This document shows positions 1 through 8,076 of a stretch of 64,000 bases of DNA, in pieces. Location of the stretch: positions 1 to 64,000 of the forward strand of contig JANYKV010000186.1 of the NCBI GenBank assembly GCA_025358055.1, in the 5' to 3' direction. Position numbers and translations under genes: made by a program. Positions within the stretch are counted from its first letter, which is position 1. Each line of letters opens with the position of its first letter. The notes beneath the pieces are model-generated. The model had not been told where the DNA came from, searched no databases, and was given only the letters and a program-made list of their open reading frames with translations. The stretch is from Gemmatimonadota bacterium (GTDB taxonomy: Bacteria; Gemmatimonadota; Gemmatimonadetes; Gemmatimonadales; GWC2-71-9).

Positions 1-1364
1 GGGAGCGCCGGCGTGACCTCCCACCGGCCCCGAGTAAAATCAGGAATGTTGACCGGTCGGCTCCGGTTCGCCACCGACAGCTCCGTGAGCGGTGAAATGG
101 CGCTCCACGCCAGGCCGTCGTAAATCGAATAGTCCGTGGCCCGGCCGGCGCGAAGCGCCTGGACCAGGCGAAGATCCTCGAGGAAGTCCATCCCGCCGTG
201 GCCATTCGTTTCATTCCGTATGGCCTCGCTTTTCCAGAGTGGGTGCTCGAATTCCGGAAAGTACTTCTCGATCGGCTCCCACTGACCCTCAGGGCTTCGC
301 CCCTCGATGTGAATTCGATTCGGATATCCGGAGAAGAGTCCTTTGGTTCCCTGCACCAAGTTCACTCGGCTGTACGGCCGGGGGTTGTCGCAGTTGTGTC
401 CCAGGGTGATGGTCTTGCCTTTCATCGTACGAATCAAAGTGGTGTTCACGTCGCCGAGGGCGAAGAACTCCTTGCGCTTTGGGTGGTCGGCGGGGAAGTG
501 TTCAGCGGCATAGAGCCTCAAGCCCCTCGCATTGGTACTCATCGACACGAGGTAGTCGAACCGGTCGCCCCGATTAATATCCATGCATTGGGCAATCGGC
601 CCCAGCCCATGAGTGGGGTAGAGGTTGCCGTTGCGGCGCACCGCATGCGCCCGGCGCCAAAGTCCCTCTCCTTCGTCGGCGAATTTGATGCCGCGTAAAT
701 CGTGTAGATACCCGCATTCCCCATGTTGGATTTCACCAAAAAGGCCTTTCCGCACCATTTGCAGACAGAGCATTTCGGGGCGATCGTACACACAGTTTTC
801 CATCATCAGACAGAGGCGGCCGGTCTTTTCAGCCGTCTCCAACAGCTGCCAGCATTCCTCCATGGTGACCGCCATTGGAACCTCGGTGAGGGCATGCTTG
901 CCCGCATTCATCGCCGCGAGCAGGACCGGCACATGCCACTCCCAGGGAGTGGCCGTGTACACGAGGTCGATATCGGCCTGCTGGCAAAGCCGTTCGAAAT
1001 CGTGAGGGCCACGAGAGTATCCGATCGGCCGCTTGAATCCCTTCTTCTCCACTAGGTCCTGTGCTCGGCGCACCTTGTCCTCGACGATGTCGCACACCGC
1101 GACGATCTCCGCACCTTCGATGTTGAGTAGGTTTTGGACGTGGGTCGTACCCTGGCCACCAACGCCAACGTAGCCGATGCGCACCCGTTCCATCGGCGCG
1201 AGGATTGGAATCGCCGACGGAGTCGCTTCGACGATGGTGGTGGTTGGTGGGGCCGAGGCGGAACGGGGGTCCCACGCCAGGCCTAGCCCGGCGAGCGCGG
1301 AGACCTTGAGGAAATCGCGCCGGGAATCTCCTGACGCAGGGCCGGGCTTGAGGTCGTGGGCCAT
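1..1364 (-). CDS. GH109-type alpha-N-acetylgalactosaminidase, Tat-exported (partial)
   Basis: The reverse strand is open from an ATG at 1364 to the window edge (454 codons, no stop), so the last residues lie outside. Residues 14-20 (SRRDFLK) followed by a hydrophobic run form a twin-arginine signal, so it should be exported folded with its cofactor. A Rossmann motif GYVGVGGQG follows near residue 65. TPWEWHVPVLLAAMNAGKH, EVPMAVT and GYLHDLR match the GH109 branch of Gfo/Idh/MocA proteins, where tightly bound NAD drives an oxidation-elimination cleavage of alpha-GalNAc glycosides. GH109 proteins are usually 440-470 residues, so little is missing. It is divergent from a nucleotidyltransferase/NahK pair that could use the released HexNAc. 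The AGGAG upstream of the ATG is 11 nt away. Family call is firm; the exact sugar is inferred. Confidence 0.88.
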   Translation of the reverse strand, partial: MAHDLKPGPASGDSRRDFLKVSALAGLGLAWDPRSASAPPTTTIVEATPSAIPILAPMERVRIGYVGVGGQGTTHVQNLLNIEGAEIVAVCDIVEDKVRRAQDLVEKKGFKRPIGYSRGPHDFERLCQQADIDLVYTATPWEWHVPVLLAAMNAGKHALTEVPMAVTMEECWQLLETAEKTGRLCLMMENCVYDRPEMLCLQMVRKGLFGEIQHGECGYLHDLRGIKFADEGEGLWRRAHAVRRNGNLYPTHGLGPIAQCMDINRGDRFDYLVSMSTNARGLRLYAAEHFPADHPKRKEFFALGDVNTTLIRTMKGKTITLGHNCDNPRPYSRVNLVQGTKGLFSGYPNRIHIEGRSPEGQWEPIEKYFPEFEHPLWKSEAIRNETNGHGGMDFLEDLRLVQALRAGRATDYSIYDGLAWSAISPLTELSVANRSRPVNIPDFTRGRWEVTPAL

Positions 1365-1422
1365 AGGATCGTTGCTCCTGGAGGAGACCACCAAAGACCA
1401 GATTAAACTTACTCCTGCACCG

Positions 1423-2361
1423 GTGACTCGTGGAGGGGATCTGACGCTCACACTCGTCGTGATGGCTGCGGGGCTTGGCTCCCGGTATGGTGGCGCCAAA
1501 CAACTCGAGGCCGTTGGGCCCGACGGGGCCACGCTCATTGACTATGCCGTCTTTGACGCGCTCCGGTCCGGGTTTGACGACGTCGTTCTGGTCGTGCGGC
1601 GTGAAATGGAGCCCCCACTGCGCGAGACGGTCGGGCGACGATTTGGTGCGCACGCCACGGTTCGGTTTGCTTTTCAAGAGATCACGGGTGTTCCCGCAGG
1701 ATTCACGGTGCCCAGGGACCGCGTCAAGCCGTGGGGCACCGGGCAAGCAGTCTTGGCATGCGCATCTCTCGTACACGCACCCTTTGCCGTCATCAACGCC
1801 GACGATTTCTACGGCAAAGCCGCGTTCGACGTACTTGCGACATTTCTCCGGACTACGTCGCCAACTGAATCCGAGTACGCCGTGGTCGGCTTCTCGCTCC
1901 GGGAGACCCTCTCCGACACCGGGGGGGTGAATCGGGCTGTCTGCCGAGTGACCGGAGACGGCTGGCTCCAAGGCATTGAGGAAACCCTGGACATCGTTCG
2001 AGAGGGTGACGGGGGACGGTACCACGGTTCCTCGGGGGAAGTTGGGATACTTGCAGGCGAGACACCGGTTTCGATGAACTGCTGGGCGTTCACCCCGACC
2101 GTGTTTCCACTGCTGGAAAGTGGCTTCGTCGAATTCATGCAGACGTGGGGAGAGGGCCAGGATCTCAAAGCGGAGTACTTACTTCCGAATCGCGTGGAGG
2201 AGCTCATCCGATGCGGTGCCGCGCGCGTGAAGGTCCTCACGAGTTCGACGCGCTGGTTCGGTGTAACCCATCGAGGCGACAAAACTACGGTCGAGGCACG
2301 AATTGCCGAACTGATCGCGTCTGGTGAATACCCCGCCCGGTTGGGTCCCTTCACCTCATGA
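1423..2361 (+). CDS. sugar-1-phosphate nucleotidyltransferase (HexNAc-1-P uridylyltransferase candidate)
   Basis: The N-terminal loop MAAGLGSRYGG plus KQLEAVGPDG is the nucleotide-binding signature of the NTP_transferase family, which joins an NTP to a sugar 1-phosphate. Further family features are INADDFYG (metal-binding Asp) and a C-terminal WFGVTHRGD segment. It overlaps the NahK-type kinase by 4 bp (ATGA), so the two are one transcript. The context suggests it turns the HexNAc-1-phosphate made by the kinase into UDP-HexNAc. The start is uncertain. GTG at 1423 is the nearest conventional codon upstream of the loop but has no Shine-Dalgarno. A CTG at 1441 sits 4 nt after GGAGG and may be the true start. 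An ATG at 1462 would cut into the first beta strand. The frame stays open upstream to 1177, opposite the GH109 gene, which is unlikely to be coding. Confidence 0.85.
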   Translation: MTRGGDLTLTLVVMAAGLGSRYGGAKQLEAVGPDGATLIDYAVFDALRSGFDDVVLVVRREMEPPLRETVGRRFGAHATVRFAFQEITGVPAGFTVPRDRVKPWGTGQAVLACASLVHAPFAVINADDFYGKAAFDVLATFLRTTSPTESEYAVVGFSLRETLSDTGGVNRAVCRVTGDGWLQGIEETLDIVREGDGGRYHGSSGEVGILAGETPVSMNCWAFTPTVFPLLESGFVEFMQTWGEGQDLKAEYLLPNRVEELIRCGAARVKVLTSSTRWFGVTHRGDKTTVEARIAELIASGEYPARLGPFTS

Positions 2362-3461
2362 ACGATGCGAGGCTTGCCGAGGCCCGCGTAGTCGTGGAGG
2401 CGTTTGCGATTGACGGCCCGCTGCTCGAGATCGCTCGATATGGCGCCGGTCTCATCAACGATACGTTTCGAGTCGTCACCGGCCCTTTCCCTGGCCCGGT
2501 CTCAAGGTTACTCCAACGCATCAATCCGATCGTTTTTCCTGACGGTGCCGCGGTCATGGAAAACATGACCCACGTCACGCAGCACGTAGCCAAAACACTC
2601 AAACGGCAAGGAGTACTGGATCTGGAGCGACGGCTTTTGAGCCTGGTGCCCACTCGGTCCGGAACGCCGTGGTTCCAGCATGAGGATGGCTCGGCTTGGA
2701 GGGTGGTTCGCTTCATCGACGGAGCCCGGATGCATGAGCGGGCGGAATCGCCGGAACACGCCTACCGCGCCGCCTCGGCGTTCGGCCGTTTTCAGGCGCT
2801 GCTCCTCGAATACGCCGGCCCGCGGTTGCACGAAACGATACCACGGTTTCATGACACACCATTTCGCTTTCAACAATTCGACCAAGCGGTTACTCAAGAC
2901 CGCGCCGGGCGCCTGGCGGAGGTGGAGCCTGAGGTTGCTTTCGCGCTGGAACAGCGTCCGCTTGGCGGCGCGCTGCTCGCGCTCCAAGCCTCGGGCGACA
3001 TACCCGAGCGGATCGCTCATAACGACGCCAAAATCGCCAACGTCCTATTCGATACGGTGTCCGGAGAGGAACTCTGCGTGGTCGATCTGGACACCGTGAT
3101 GCCGGGTCTCTCTCTGTTCGACTTCGGCGACATGGTGCGATCGATGGCGAATAGTGGCAACGAAGACGGACTGGATCCGTCCGAAGCAAGAGTGAGTCTC
3201 CGGATGTTCGAGGCGATCACGCGAGGATACTTGGGTTCCGTGGGACCCCGGCTTTGCACCGCGGAGCGGGAGCACTTGGTGACTGCGGCCCAAGTAATCG
3301 TGCTGGAGCAAGGCGTCAGATTTTTGACGGACTATCTGAACGGGGATGTGTACTACCGCACCGGGCGCCCGGGGCAGAACCGTGATCGGAGTCGGATGCA
3401 CCTTGGCCTGCTGCGCTCGCTCACGCGGGAGCAGAGGGAGCTGGAGCGCTTGACCCGTTAG
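2358..3461 (+). CDS. nahK: N-acetylhexosamine 1-kinase (NahK/LnpB-like)
   Basis: This 367-residue aminoglycoside-phosphotransferase-fold kinase matches bifidobacterial NahK along its length: an N-terminal GAGLINDTF, LLQRINPIVFPD, FHDTPFRF, the catalytic AHNDAKIANVLF and the metal-binding VVDLDTVMPG, then FDFGDMVRS. NahK phosphorylates GlcNAc and GalNAc at C1 with ATP, allowing direct conversion to UDP-HexNAc without the 6-phosphate route. The ATG overlaps the stop of the nucleotidyltransferase (ATGA), the classic arrangement for a kinase/uridylyltransferase pair. With the divergent exported GH109 enzyme it forms a compact GalNAc or GlcNAc salvage module. Length equals that of characterised NahK (about 360). 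Preference for GalNAc over GlcNAc cannot be read from sequence. Confidence 0.88.
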   Translation: MNDARLAEARVVVEAFAIDGPLLEIARYGAGLINDTFRVVTGPFPGPVSRLLQRINPIVFPDGAAVMENMTHVTQHVAKTLKRQGVLDLERRLLSLVPTRSGTPWFQHEDGSAWRVVRFIDGARMHERAESPEHAYRAASAFGRFQALLLEYAGPRLHETIPRFHDTPFRFQQFDQAVTQDRAGRLAEVEPEVAFALEQRPLGGALLALQASGDIPERIAHNDAKIANVLFDTVSGEELCVVDLDTVMPGLSLFDFGDMVRSMANSGNEDGLDPSEARVSLRMFEAITRGYLGSVGPRLCTAEREHLVTAAQVIVLEQGVRFLTDYLNGDVYYRTGRPGQNRDRSRMHLGLLRSLTREQRELERLTR

Positions 3462-3889
3462 CGGCCCTTCGCTTGGTCCCCACGTAACGTGAGGCAGGTG
3501 CTCGTTGCCTTGGCGATCAGCCTTCGATTCGGGTCATAGACCGAACATTCCGTCATTCCCACCGTCTTGCCGCGTTGGACCACCGTGCCTTCCGCGGTGA
3601 GCGTCGTTTGCCACACCGGCCGGAGGAAATTGATCTTGAGCTCCAGCGTCGTGAACGACTCCCCTTCCGCAAGGGTCGTGACGTACGACAAGCCCATCGC
3701 GGCATCCGCCAAATCACAGATGATGCCTCCATGTACGGTTCCGAGGGGGCTCGCGTGCCGTTCGAGGGCAGTCTCCATTTGCAGGGTGACCTTGCCGACT
3801 TCGGCTGCGATCGGGCGGAAGCCGATCAGCCGGGCGACGGGAGGAAGGGGGAGATCGCCACTGATCATTTTGAGGAGAGTGTCAAGCAT
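3458..3889 (-). CDS. PaaI-type hotdog-fold thioesterase
   Basis: The central HGGIICDLADAAMG motif is the signature of the PaaI/YbgC-type hotdog thioesterases, followed by the beta-rich segment LKINFLRPVW and a C-terminal KATSTCLTL. These small cytosolic enzymes hydrolyse acyl- or phenylacyl-CoA thioesters. The gene is convergent with the NahK-type kinase and overlaps its stop by 4 bp. The start is open: ATG at 3889 is used here, with in-frame TTG at 3913, GTG at 3910 and ATG at 3868 as alternatives. None has a convincing Shine-Dalgarno. About 143 residues is normal for the family. It is probably unrelated to the flanking sugar genes. Confidence 0.82.
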   Translation of the reverse strand: MLDTLLKMISGDLPLPPVARLIGFRPIAAEVGKVTLQMETALERHASPLGTVHGGIICDLADAAMGLSYVTTLAEGESFTTLELKINFLRPVWQTTLTAEGTVVQRGKTVGMTECSVYDPNRRLIAKATSTCLTLRGDQAKGR

Positions 3890-4016
3890 TTGGAATAATA
3901 AGCTCGGCACCAACGTACCAAAAATTGCTCTTGCCTAGGTAAGCACTGAGTTGTACCGGAGTTGAGGTGAGAAAGACGGCGCTTCGGATTCCCGGCTAAT
4001 ACAGGGTAGTCGAGCC

Positions 4017-5786
4017 CTACGCTACGCTGGGCCGAAACATGGCGCTCATCACACGATACAATACTATTCCGCTTCCGAGGAACAACAGGCCACAAAGGTA
4101 CGCTACCGTGGTCCGGCCATAGAGCGCGCTCCCGAACCCGAACAGTGCGGAGTAGACAAACAGGCACCCCGCGGTCCAGGCCAAGAGCATTTGGGGCATG
4201 CTATCCGGCGAAGCGGGCAAGCCCGCCCTCTTGCGGATGGTGGCCCATCCCGGACCCGCGGGACGGGTGAGCGCGTAGAACTTCTCGAGCGTGGGGGTGT
4301 CGACCGGTTCCGTGAGAAGCGTAACGGTGACCCAGATGACCGTCGTGACCAGGACGGTGGTGATCAGCGCGATGTGGTCCGGAATGCCCACTCCATTCTT
4401 TCGCGCGATGAAAATGCCGAACGACAACACAAACGACGACGCCATCGCGGAAATCTCACTCCAAGCGTTGATCCGCCACCAAAACCACCGCAGGAGGTAA
4501 ATCAGTCCGGTGCCGGCCCCGATCGTGAGCAGCAACTGGAACGCTTCACTCGCCGTGGAAAGAAAGAGGGTGAACGTACCACACGCGATCATGAGGCAAG
4601 CCGTGAGCCCACGGGAGACCCAGAGATAGTGTCGCTGGCTCTTACCCGGCGCTAAGAAGCGCTGGTAGAAATCGATGACGAGATACGAGGAGCCCCAATT
4701 GAGGTGGGTTTCCATGGTGGATCGATACGCGGCAAACAACGACGCAATGAGCAATCCCTTCATCCCGCTCGGCAACAACGTCAACATGGCCGGATATGCC
4801 AGGTCATTGCCGATGAGGGCCGGATTCACGTGCGGCAAAGCCTTTTGGATGTCCGCGAGGGTCGGGAAGACTTGCATCGAGCACAGCGCCACGATGATCC
4901 AGGGCCATGGGCGGAGGGCGTAATGCGCGACGTTGAACCAGAGGGTTCCCAGCAACGCATGCTTTTCATTCTTCGAGGCCAAAATCCGCTGTGCGATATA
5001 ACTGCCTCCGCCGGGTTCCGCGCCGGGGTACCACACCGACCACCATTGTACCGTGAGGGGAATGATCAGGACCGTCAGCGTGAGCGATGTGTTGTTGAAA
5101 TCGGGGAGGAGCGAGAGAACATTCGGGCTGGTTTTGTGCAACAGATTGGCGAGTCCGCCGACGGCGGGGTGCTGGAGGGAAACATAGGCGGCTCCGATCA
5201 CGCCGATCATTGCGAGAATGAACTGGAGCACGTCCGTAGTCATCACTCCCCAAAGGCCTGACACCGACGCGAATATGATGCAGGTGATGCCGCCGACCAG
5301 GATCGTCTCCACCCGCCCCCAGCCCAGCATGACGTTAGCGATCTTGATCGCCGCGAGCGTAACCGTGGACATGATCATCAGATTGAAAAACAGCCCGAGA
5401 TATACGGCCCGAAACCCGCGGACAAACGCGGCCGGCCGGCCCGTATAGCGCAACTCGTAGAATTGCAGATCCGTGAGCACGCCCGATCGGCGCCACAGCT
5501 GCGCATAGAAAAACACCGTCGCCATGCCGGTGAGCAGGAACGACCACCACACCCAATTGTACGAGACGCCGCGCGAACGGACGAAGTCGGTGACCAGGTT
5601 CGGCGTATCCGTGCTGAACGTGGTCGCCACCATCGAGGTGCCGACCAGCCACCAGGGGACGGCCTGTCCGGACGTGAAAAACTCCGCGGTGCCGCGCCCG
5701 GATCGACGCGCGAAATAGAGGGCCGGGCTGAAGCACACCACCACGGAGACGAATAGGATGATGAGGTCGAGTGTCGTCAGTTGCAT
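4017..5786 (-). CDS. sodium:solute symporter (SSS/SGLT family)
   Basis: A 589-residue polytopic membrane protein with about 13-14 hydrophobic helices. The N-terminal region (FFTSGQAVPWWLVGTSMVAT, then FSTDTPNLV) is characteristic of SSS transporters, where TM1 and the following loop line the sodium and substrate sites. Family members couple sodium influx to uptake of sugars, sialic acids, inositols, amino acids or carboxylates. It begins 11 nt downstream of the stop of an exported Gfo/Idh/MocA oxidoreductase and shares its strand, so the two are likely cotranscribed. That suggests the symporter carries the sugar or polyol derivative handled by this cluster. The substrate is not readable from sequence. 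Confidence 0.9.
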   Translation of the reverse strand: MQLTTLDLIILFVSVVVCFSPALYFARRSGRGTAEFFTSGQAVPWWLVGTSMVATTFSTDTPNLVTDFVRSRGVSYNWVWWSFLLTGMATVFFYAQLWRRSGVLTDLQFYELRYTGRPAAFVRGFRAVYLGLFFNLMIMSTVTLAAIKIANVMLGWGRVETILVGGITCIIFASVSGLWGVMTTDVLQFILAMIGVIGAAYVSLQHPAVGGLANLLHKTSPNVLSLLPDFNNTSLTLTVLIIPLTVQWWSVWYPGAEPGGGSYIAQRILASKNEKHALLGTLWFNVAHYALRPWPWIIVALCSMQVFPTLADIQKALPHVNPALIGNDLAYPAMLTLLPSGMKGLLIASLFAAYRSTMETHLNWGSSYLVIDFYQRFLAPGKSQRHYLWVSRGLTACLMIACGTFTLFLSTASEAFQLLLTIGAGTGLIYLLRWFWWRINAWSEISAMASSFVLSFGIFIARKNGVGIPDHIALITTVLVTTVIWVTVTLLTEPVDTPTLEKFYALTRPAGPGWATIRKRAGLPASPDSMPQMLLAWTAGCLFVYSALFGFGSALYGRTTVAYLCGLLFLGSGIVLYRVMSAMFRPSVA

Positions 5787-5796
5787 GCGCGGCCCT

Positions 5797-7038
5797 TTAG
5801 GTGGCCTGAAGGAGATCGGCGGGGATCGCTTGTTCCGTACCTGAGGCGATGGCTCGATGCGTGAGAACGCTCACCACTGTGGCTCGCATGCCTTCGGCGA
5901 GGCTCGTGATCGGCGGCTTGAGGTCTTCGATACTCTTCACGAAATCGGCGAGCGCGTAGTACAGCGAGGTATAGGGCAGACCCAACCCTTCTTTGAGCTT
6001 GCCTTGCGCTGCCAGCTTCGTGGCGTCCACAATCAGGGTGATGCCCTCCTCGTTGCCGATCTGCTGACGATTCGCATAGACCTCCCACCCTTGGGTAGGT
6101 GCGTCGGCCTCTTTGAACATCCAGCCATGCGTCCACGTGAGCTTGATGGCCGCGTTGGATCCATGCATGAGTTCGTACTGGCCGCCGTAGGAGTTGCCAA
6201 GGGTTGCGGAGTAGCCCAGCTCGACGCGATCCGGCCAGGTCAACGTGGCGTGAATAGTATCGGCGACAGTGCGTCCGTCGGTGTGCACGCGCACCCCGCC
6301 ACTGCCACGCACCCGCGTCGGATACGACCCGCGAAACCAATGAAACAGATCAAACTGGCCGGTGCCGACTTCGCCCGCCAGCCCGAGCGACACGGCCGGG
6401 TCGAGCCGCCAATTGGCCTCACGTTCTTTGCCCAGGTCGGCCGCGGGAAAGCGCCAGCTTGTCTTGCGGTGGAACTGCGCATACATCGAGACCAATTCGC
6501 GAACCGCATCGGACTTGAAAAAGGCGTGGGCGAGCTGGTAGATCGGGTTCGAACGGGCATACAATCCTGCCTGGTGCACCCGCCCCCGAACTCCCTCCGC
6601 GGCGCGCACGATGGCTCGGCAGTCGTCGATCGTGGTCGCGAGCGGAGCTTCGCAATACACGTGACGATTCGCGTCGATTGCATCCACCGCGATGGCTCGG
6701 TGAAGATGGGATGGTGTGGCCACCACGATGGCGGGGATATCCTTCCGCTTCTCAAGGAGGGCTCGATGGTCCGCAAAGCCTTCGACGCCAGGAGTCTTCG
6801 ACGCCACGTTCACTAAGTGCGTCGGACTCGTGTCACACACCGCGGCAACCTCAACGCCCTCCATCTTCTGGAGTTCGCTGATGATGGCCCGGCCGTGTCG
6901 CCCCACTCCGACGACGCCGACCTTCAACGCCAGGCCCGGTCGGACCCGTCGCAACGGCTCCAACTCCGGGATCAGCGCGATCGCCGCCATGGTTCCCGCC
7001 GTATGGACCAAGAAGGCCCGACGATCCGTGTCCGTCAT
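5797..7038 (-). CDS. Gfo/Idh/MocA-family oxidoreductase, exported
   Basis: A 413-residue NAD(P)-dependent oxidoreductase. The N-terminus (TDRRAFLVHTAG then a hydrophobic stretch) looks like a twin-arginine signal. The Rossmann motif GVVGVGRHG starts near residue 41, and ATPSHLHRAIAVDAI and YCEAPLA replace the usual EKP region; EAP in place of EKP removes the conserved lysine. The C-terminal half carries the alpha/beta substrate domain with EVGTGQFDLFHWF. Family members oxidise or reduce sugars and inositols; exported ones carry their nicotinamide cofactor with them, as glucose-fructose oxidoreductase does. It lies upstream of the symporter in one operon. The missing EKP lysine may mean an altered reaction. 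Confidence 0.85.
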   Translation of the reverse strand: MTDTDRRAFLVHTAGTMAAIALIPELEPLRRVRPGLALKVGVVGVGRHGRAIISELQKMEGVEVAAVCDTSPTHLVNVASKTPGVEGFADHRALLEKRKDIPAIVVATPSHLHRAIAVDAIDANRHVYCEAPLATTIDDCRAIVRAAEGVRGRVHQAGLYARSNPIYQLAHAFFKSDAVRELVSMYAQFHRKTSWRFPAADLGKEREANWRLDPAVSLGLAGEVGTGQFDLFHWFRGSYPTRVRGSGGVRVHTDGRTVADTIHATLTWPDRVELGYSATLGNSYGGQYELMHGSNAAIKLTWTHGWMFKEADAPTQGWEVYANRQQIGNEEGITLIVDATKLAAQGKLKEGLGLPYTSLYYALADFVKSIEDLKPPITSLAEGMRATVVSVLTHRAIASGTEQAIPADLLQAT

Positions 7039-7171
7039 GAGTTCGTCTTTGGTTGAATCGATCCGTAAGAGTACGGAATCAAACCCGCCCGGTCAAAGGA
7101 CCGCCCTCCCGCGTTTCTGGCGTAAGCGGCACTTGAGGTCCCTCAATGCTTTCGCGATGACACTGGTGTGC

Positions 7172-7227
7172 TTGCCGTCCTGTTCTTGCCGTCGTGTATT
7201 TGCCGTCCTGTTCTTGCCGTCCCACCT
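7172..7227. repeat. four tandem 14-bp units, TTGCCGTCCTGTTC type
   Basis: Units at 7172-7185, 7186-7199, 7200-7213 and 7214-7227 start TTGCCGTCCTGTTC, TTGCCGTCGTGTAT, TTGCCGTCCTGTTC and TTGCCGTCCCACCT. The array lies 13 bp beyond the apbE stop codon; in the apbE transcript it reads as GGACGGCAAGAACA repeats. GGACGG-rich tracts in a similar 3-prime position occur near 38,300 and 38,860, so this may belong to a dispersed intergenic family. The rest of the 200-bp gap shows nothing recognisable. Confidence 0.8.
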
Positions 7228-7240
7228 TCCCGCCCTCCGC

Positions 7241-8059
7241 CTAGATGAGTACGACCTCGTACTCAGCTGGGAAACCCGGGGGTACTCCGTCCAGAACCAA
7301 GAGCGCGGTCGACCACGCATCACAAAGCCGGGCCGAGGGCCCGATGACCGCAACCGATCGGGTCGTGCCGACCGGCGCCTGGTCTCTCGGATCAATGATG
7401 TGGCTCACGGTACGATCCGCTATCACTACGGTCCGGCCCGACGTACGCGACACCGACAGGCAATTATCGTGGAGCGTCGCGGTCCGCACCGGCCTCTCAC
7501 CTCCGAGCGCGACGCGCCAGCCTTCACTACCAGGAGGACGGCCGATAGCCGCGGCACTGCTGGTGCCGCCATGGAGCAAGGCCGTGTTCACACCCCCGCC
7601 CCGGAGCACCCCAACCGCACAATCAACGGCGTGCCCTTTACCGACAGCACCCAGGTCGAGGGAAAGCCCGTCGCGACAAAATCGGATCGTAACGTCGTCC
7701 GGATCGAGCTCGACATGTGCCATGCCGACGGTCCCTAGTTCACTCGCATCGCCCCGATCGTGAAATCCCAACCGCTCCATTGCGGACCCGATCGTGATGT
7801 CGAATGCTCCCTCGGAGGCGCGCCACACCTCTTGGCAGCACGCGAACAAGTCGTACGTTTCGCGATCCAAGGGAATGGGACGGGTCGCGGCCGTGCGGTT
7901 GATGAAAGAGACCAGGCTGCCCGGCTCGAAACGGGTGAGCCGCTGATGCCAGACCTCGATCTCATCCAGTGCGGCTTCGGCAACCGGACGAAAGCGTTCC
8001 GGCTCTTCCGCCACGAGCACCAATTCGAATCGCGTGCCCATGGCGGCGACGGCTAGCAC
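7241..8059 (-). CDS. apbE: ApbE-family FAD:protein FMN transferase
   Basis: ApbE enzymes take FMN from FAD and attach it to a threonine of target flavoproteins, usually outside the cytoplasm, using magnesium. The protein shows GTRFELVL at the N-terminus, LSLDLGAVGKGHAVD (FAD-binding core), LLHGGTSSAAAIG, SHIIDPRDQAPVG and the metal-binding DAWSTALLVLD. At 272 residues it lacks the N-terminal lipoprotein signal of typical periplasmic ApbE, so it may act in the cytosol or rely on another export route. Start is GTG at 8059; an in-frame ATG at 8041 is possible but would cut close to the first motif. It follows an exported Gfo/Idh oxidoreductase by 17 bp, so both share an operon. The target flavoprotein is not evident among the neighbours. 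Confidence 0.9.
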   Translation of the reverse strand: MLAVAAMGTRFELVLVAEEPERFRPVAEAALDEIEVWHQRLTRFEPGSLVSFINRTAATRPIPLDRETYDLFACCQEVWRASEGAFDITIGSAMERLGFHDRGDASELGTVGMAHVELDPDDVTIRFCRDGLSLDLGAVGKGHAVDCAVGVLRGGGVNTALLHGGTSSAAAIGRPPGSEGWRVALGGERPVRTATLHDNCLSVSRTSGRTVVIADRTVSHIIDPRDQAPVGTTRSVAVIGPSARLCDAWSTALLVLDGVPPGFPAEYEVVLI

Positions 8060-8076
8060 CAGGGTCGTTGGAGCAC

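Noticed and set aside
829-2025. A 398-codon minus-strand open frame covering the GH109 start and the nucleotidyltransferase
   Set aside because: Its translation has no recognisable family sequence and lies opposite two well-supported genes; GC-rich DNA often gives long antisense open frames.
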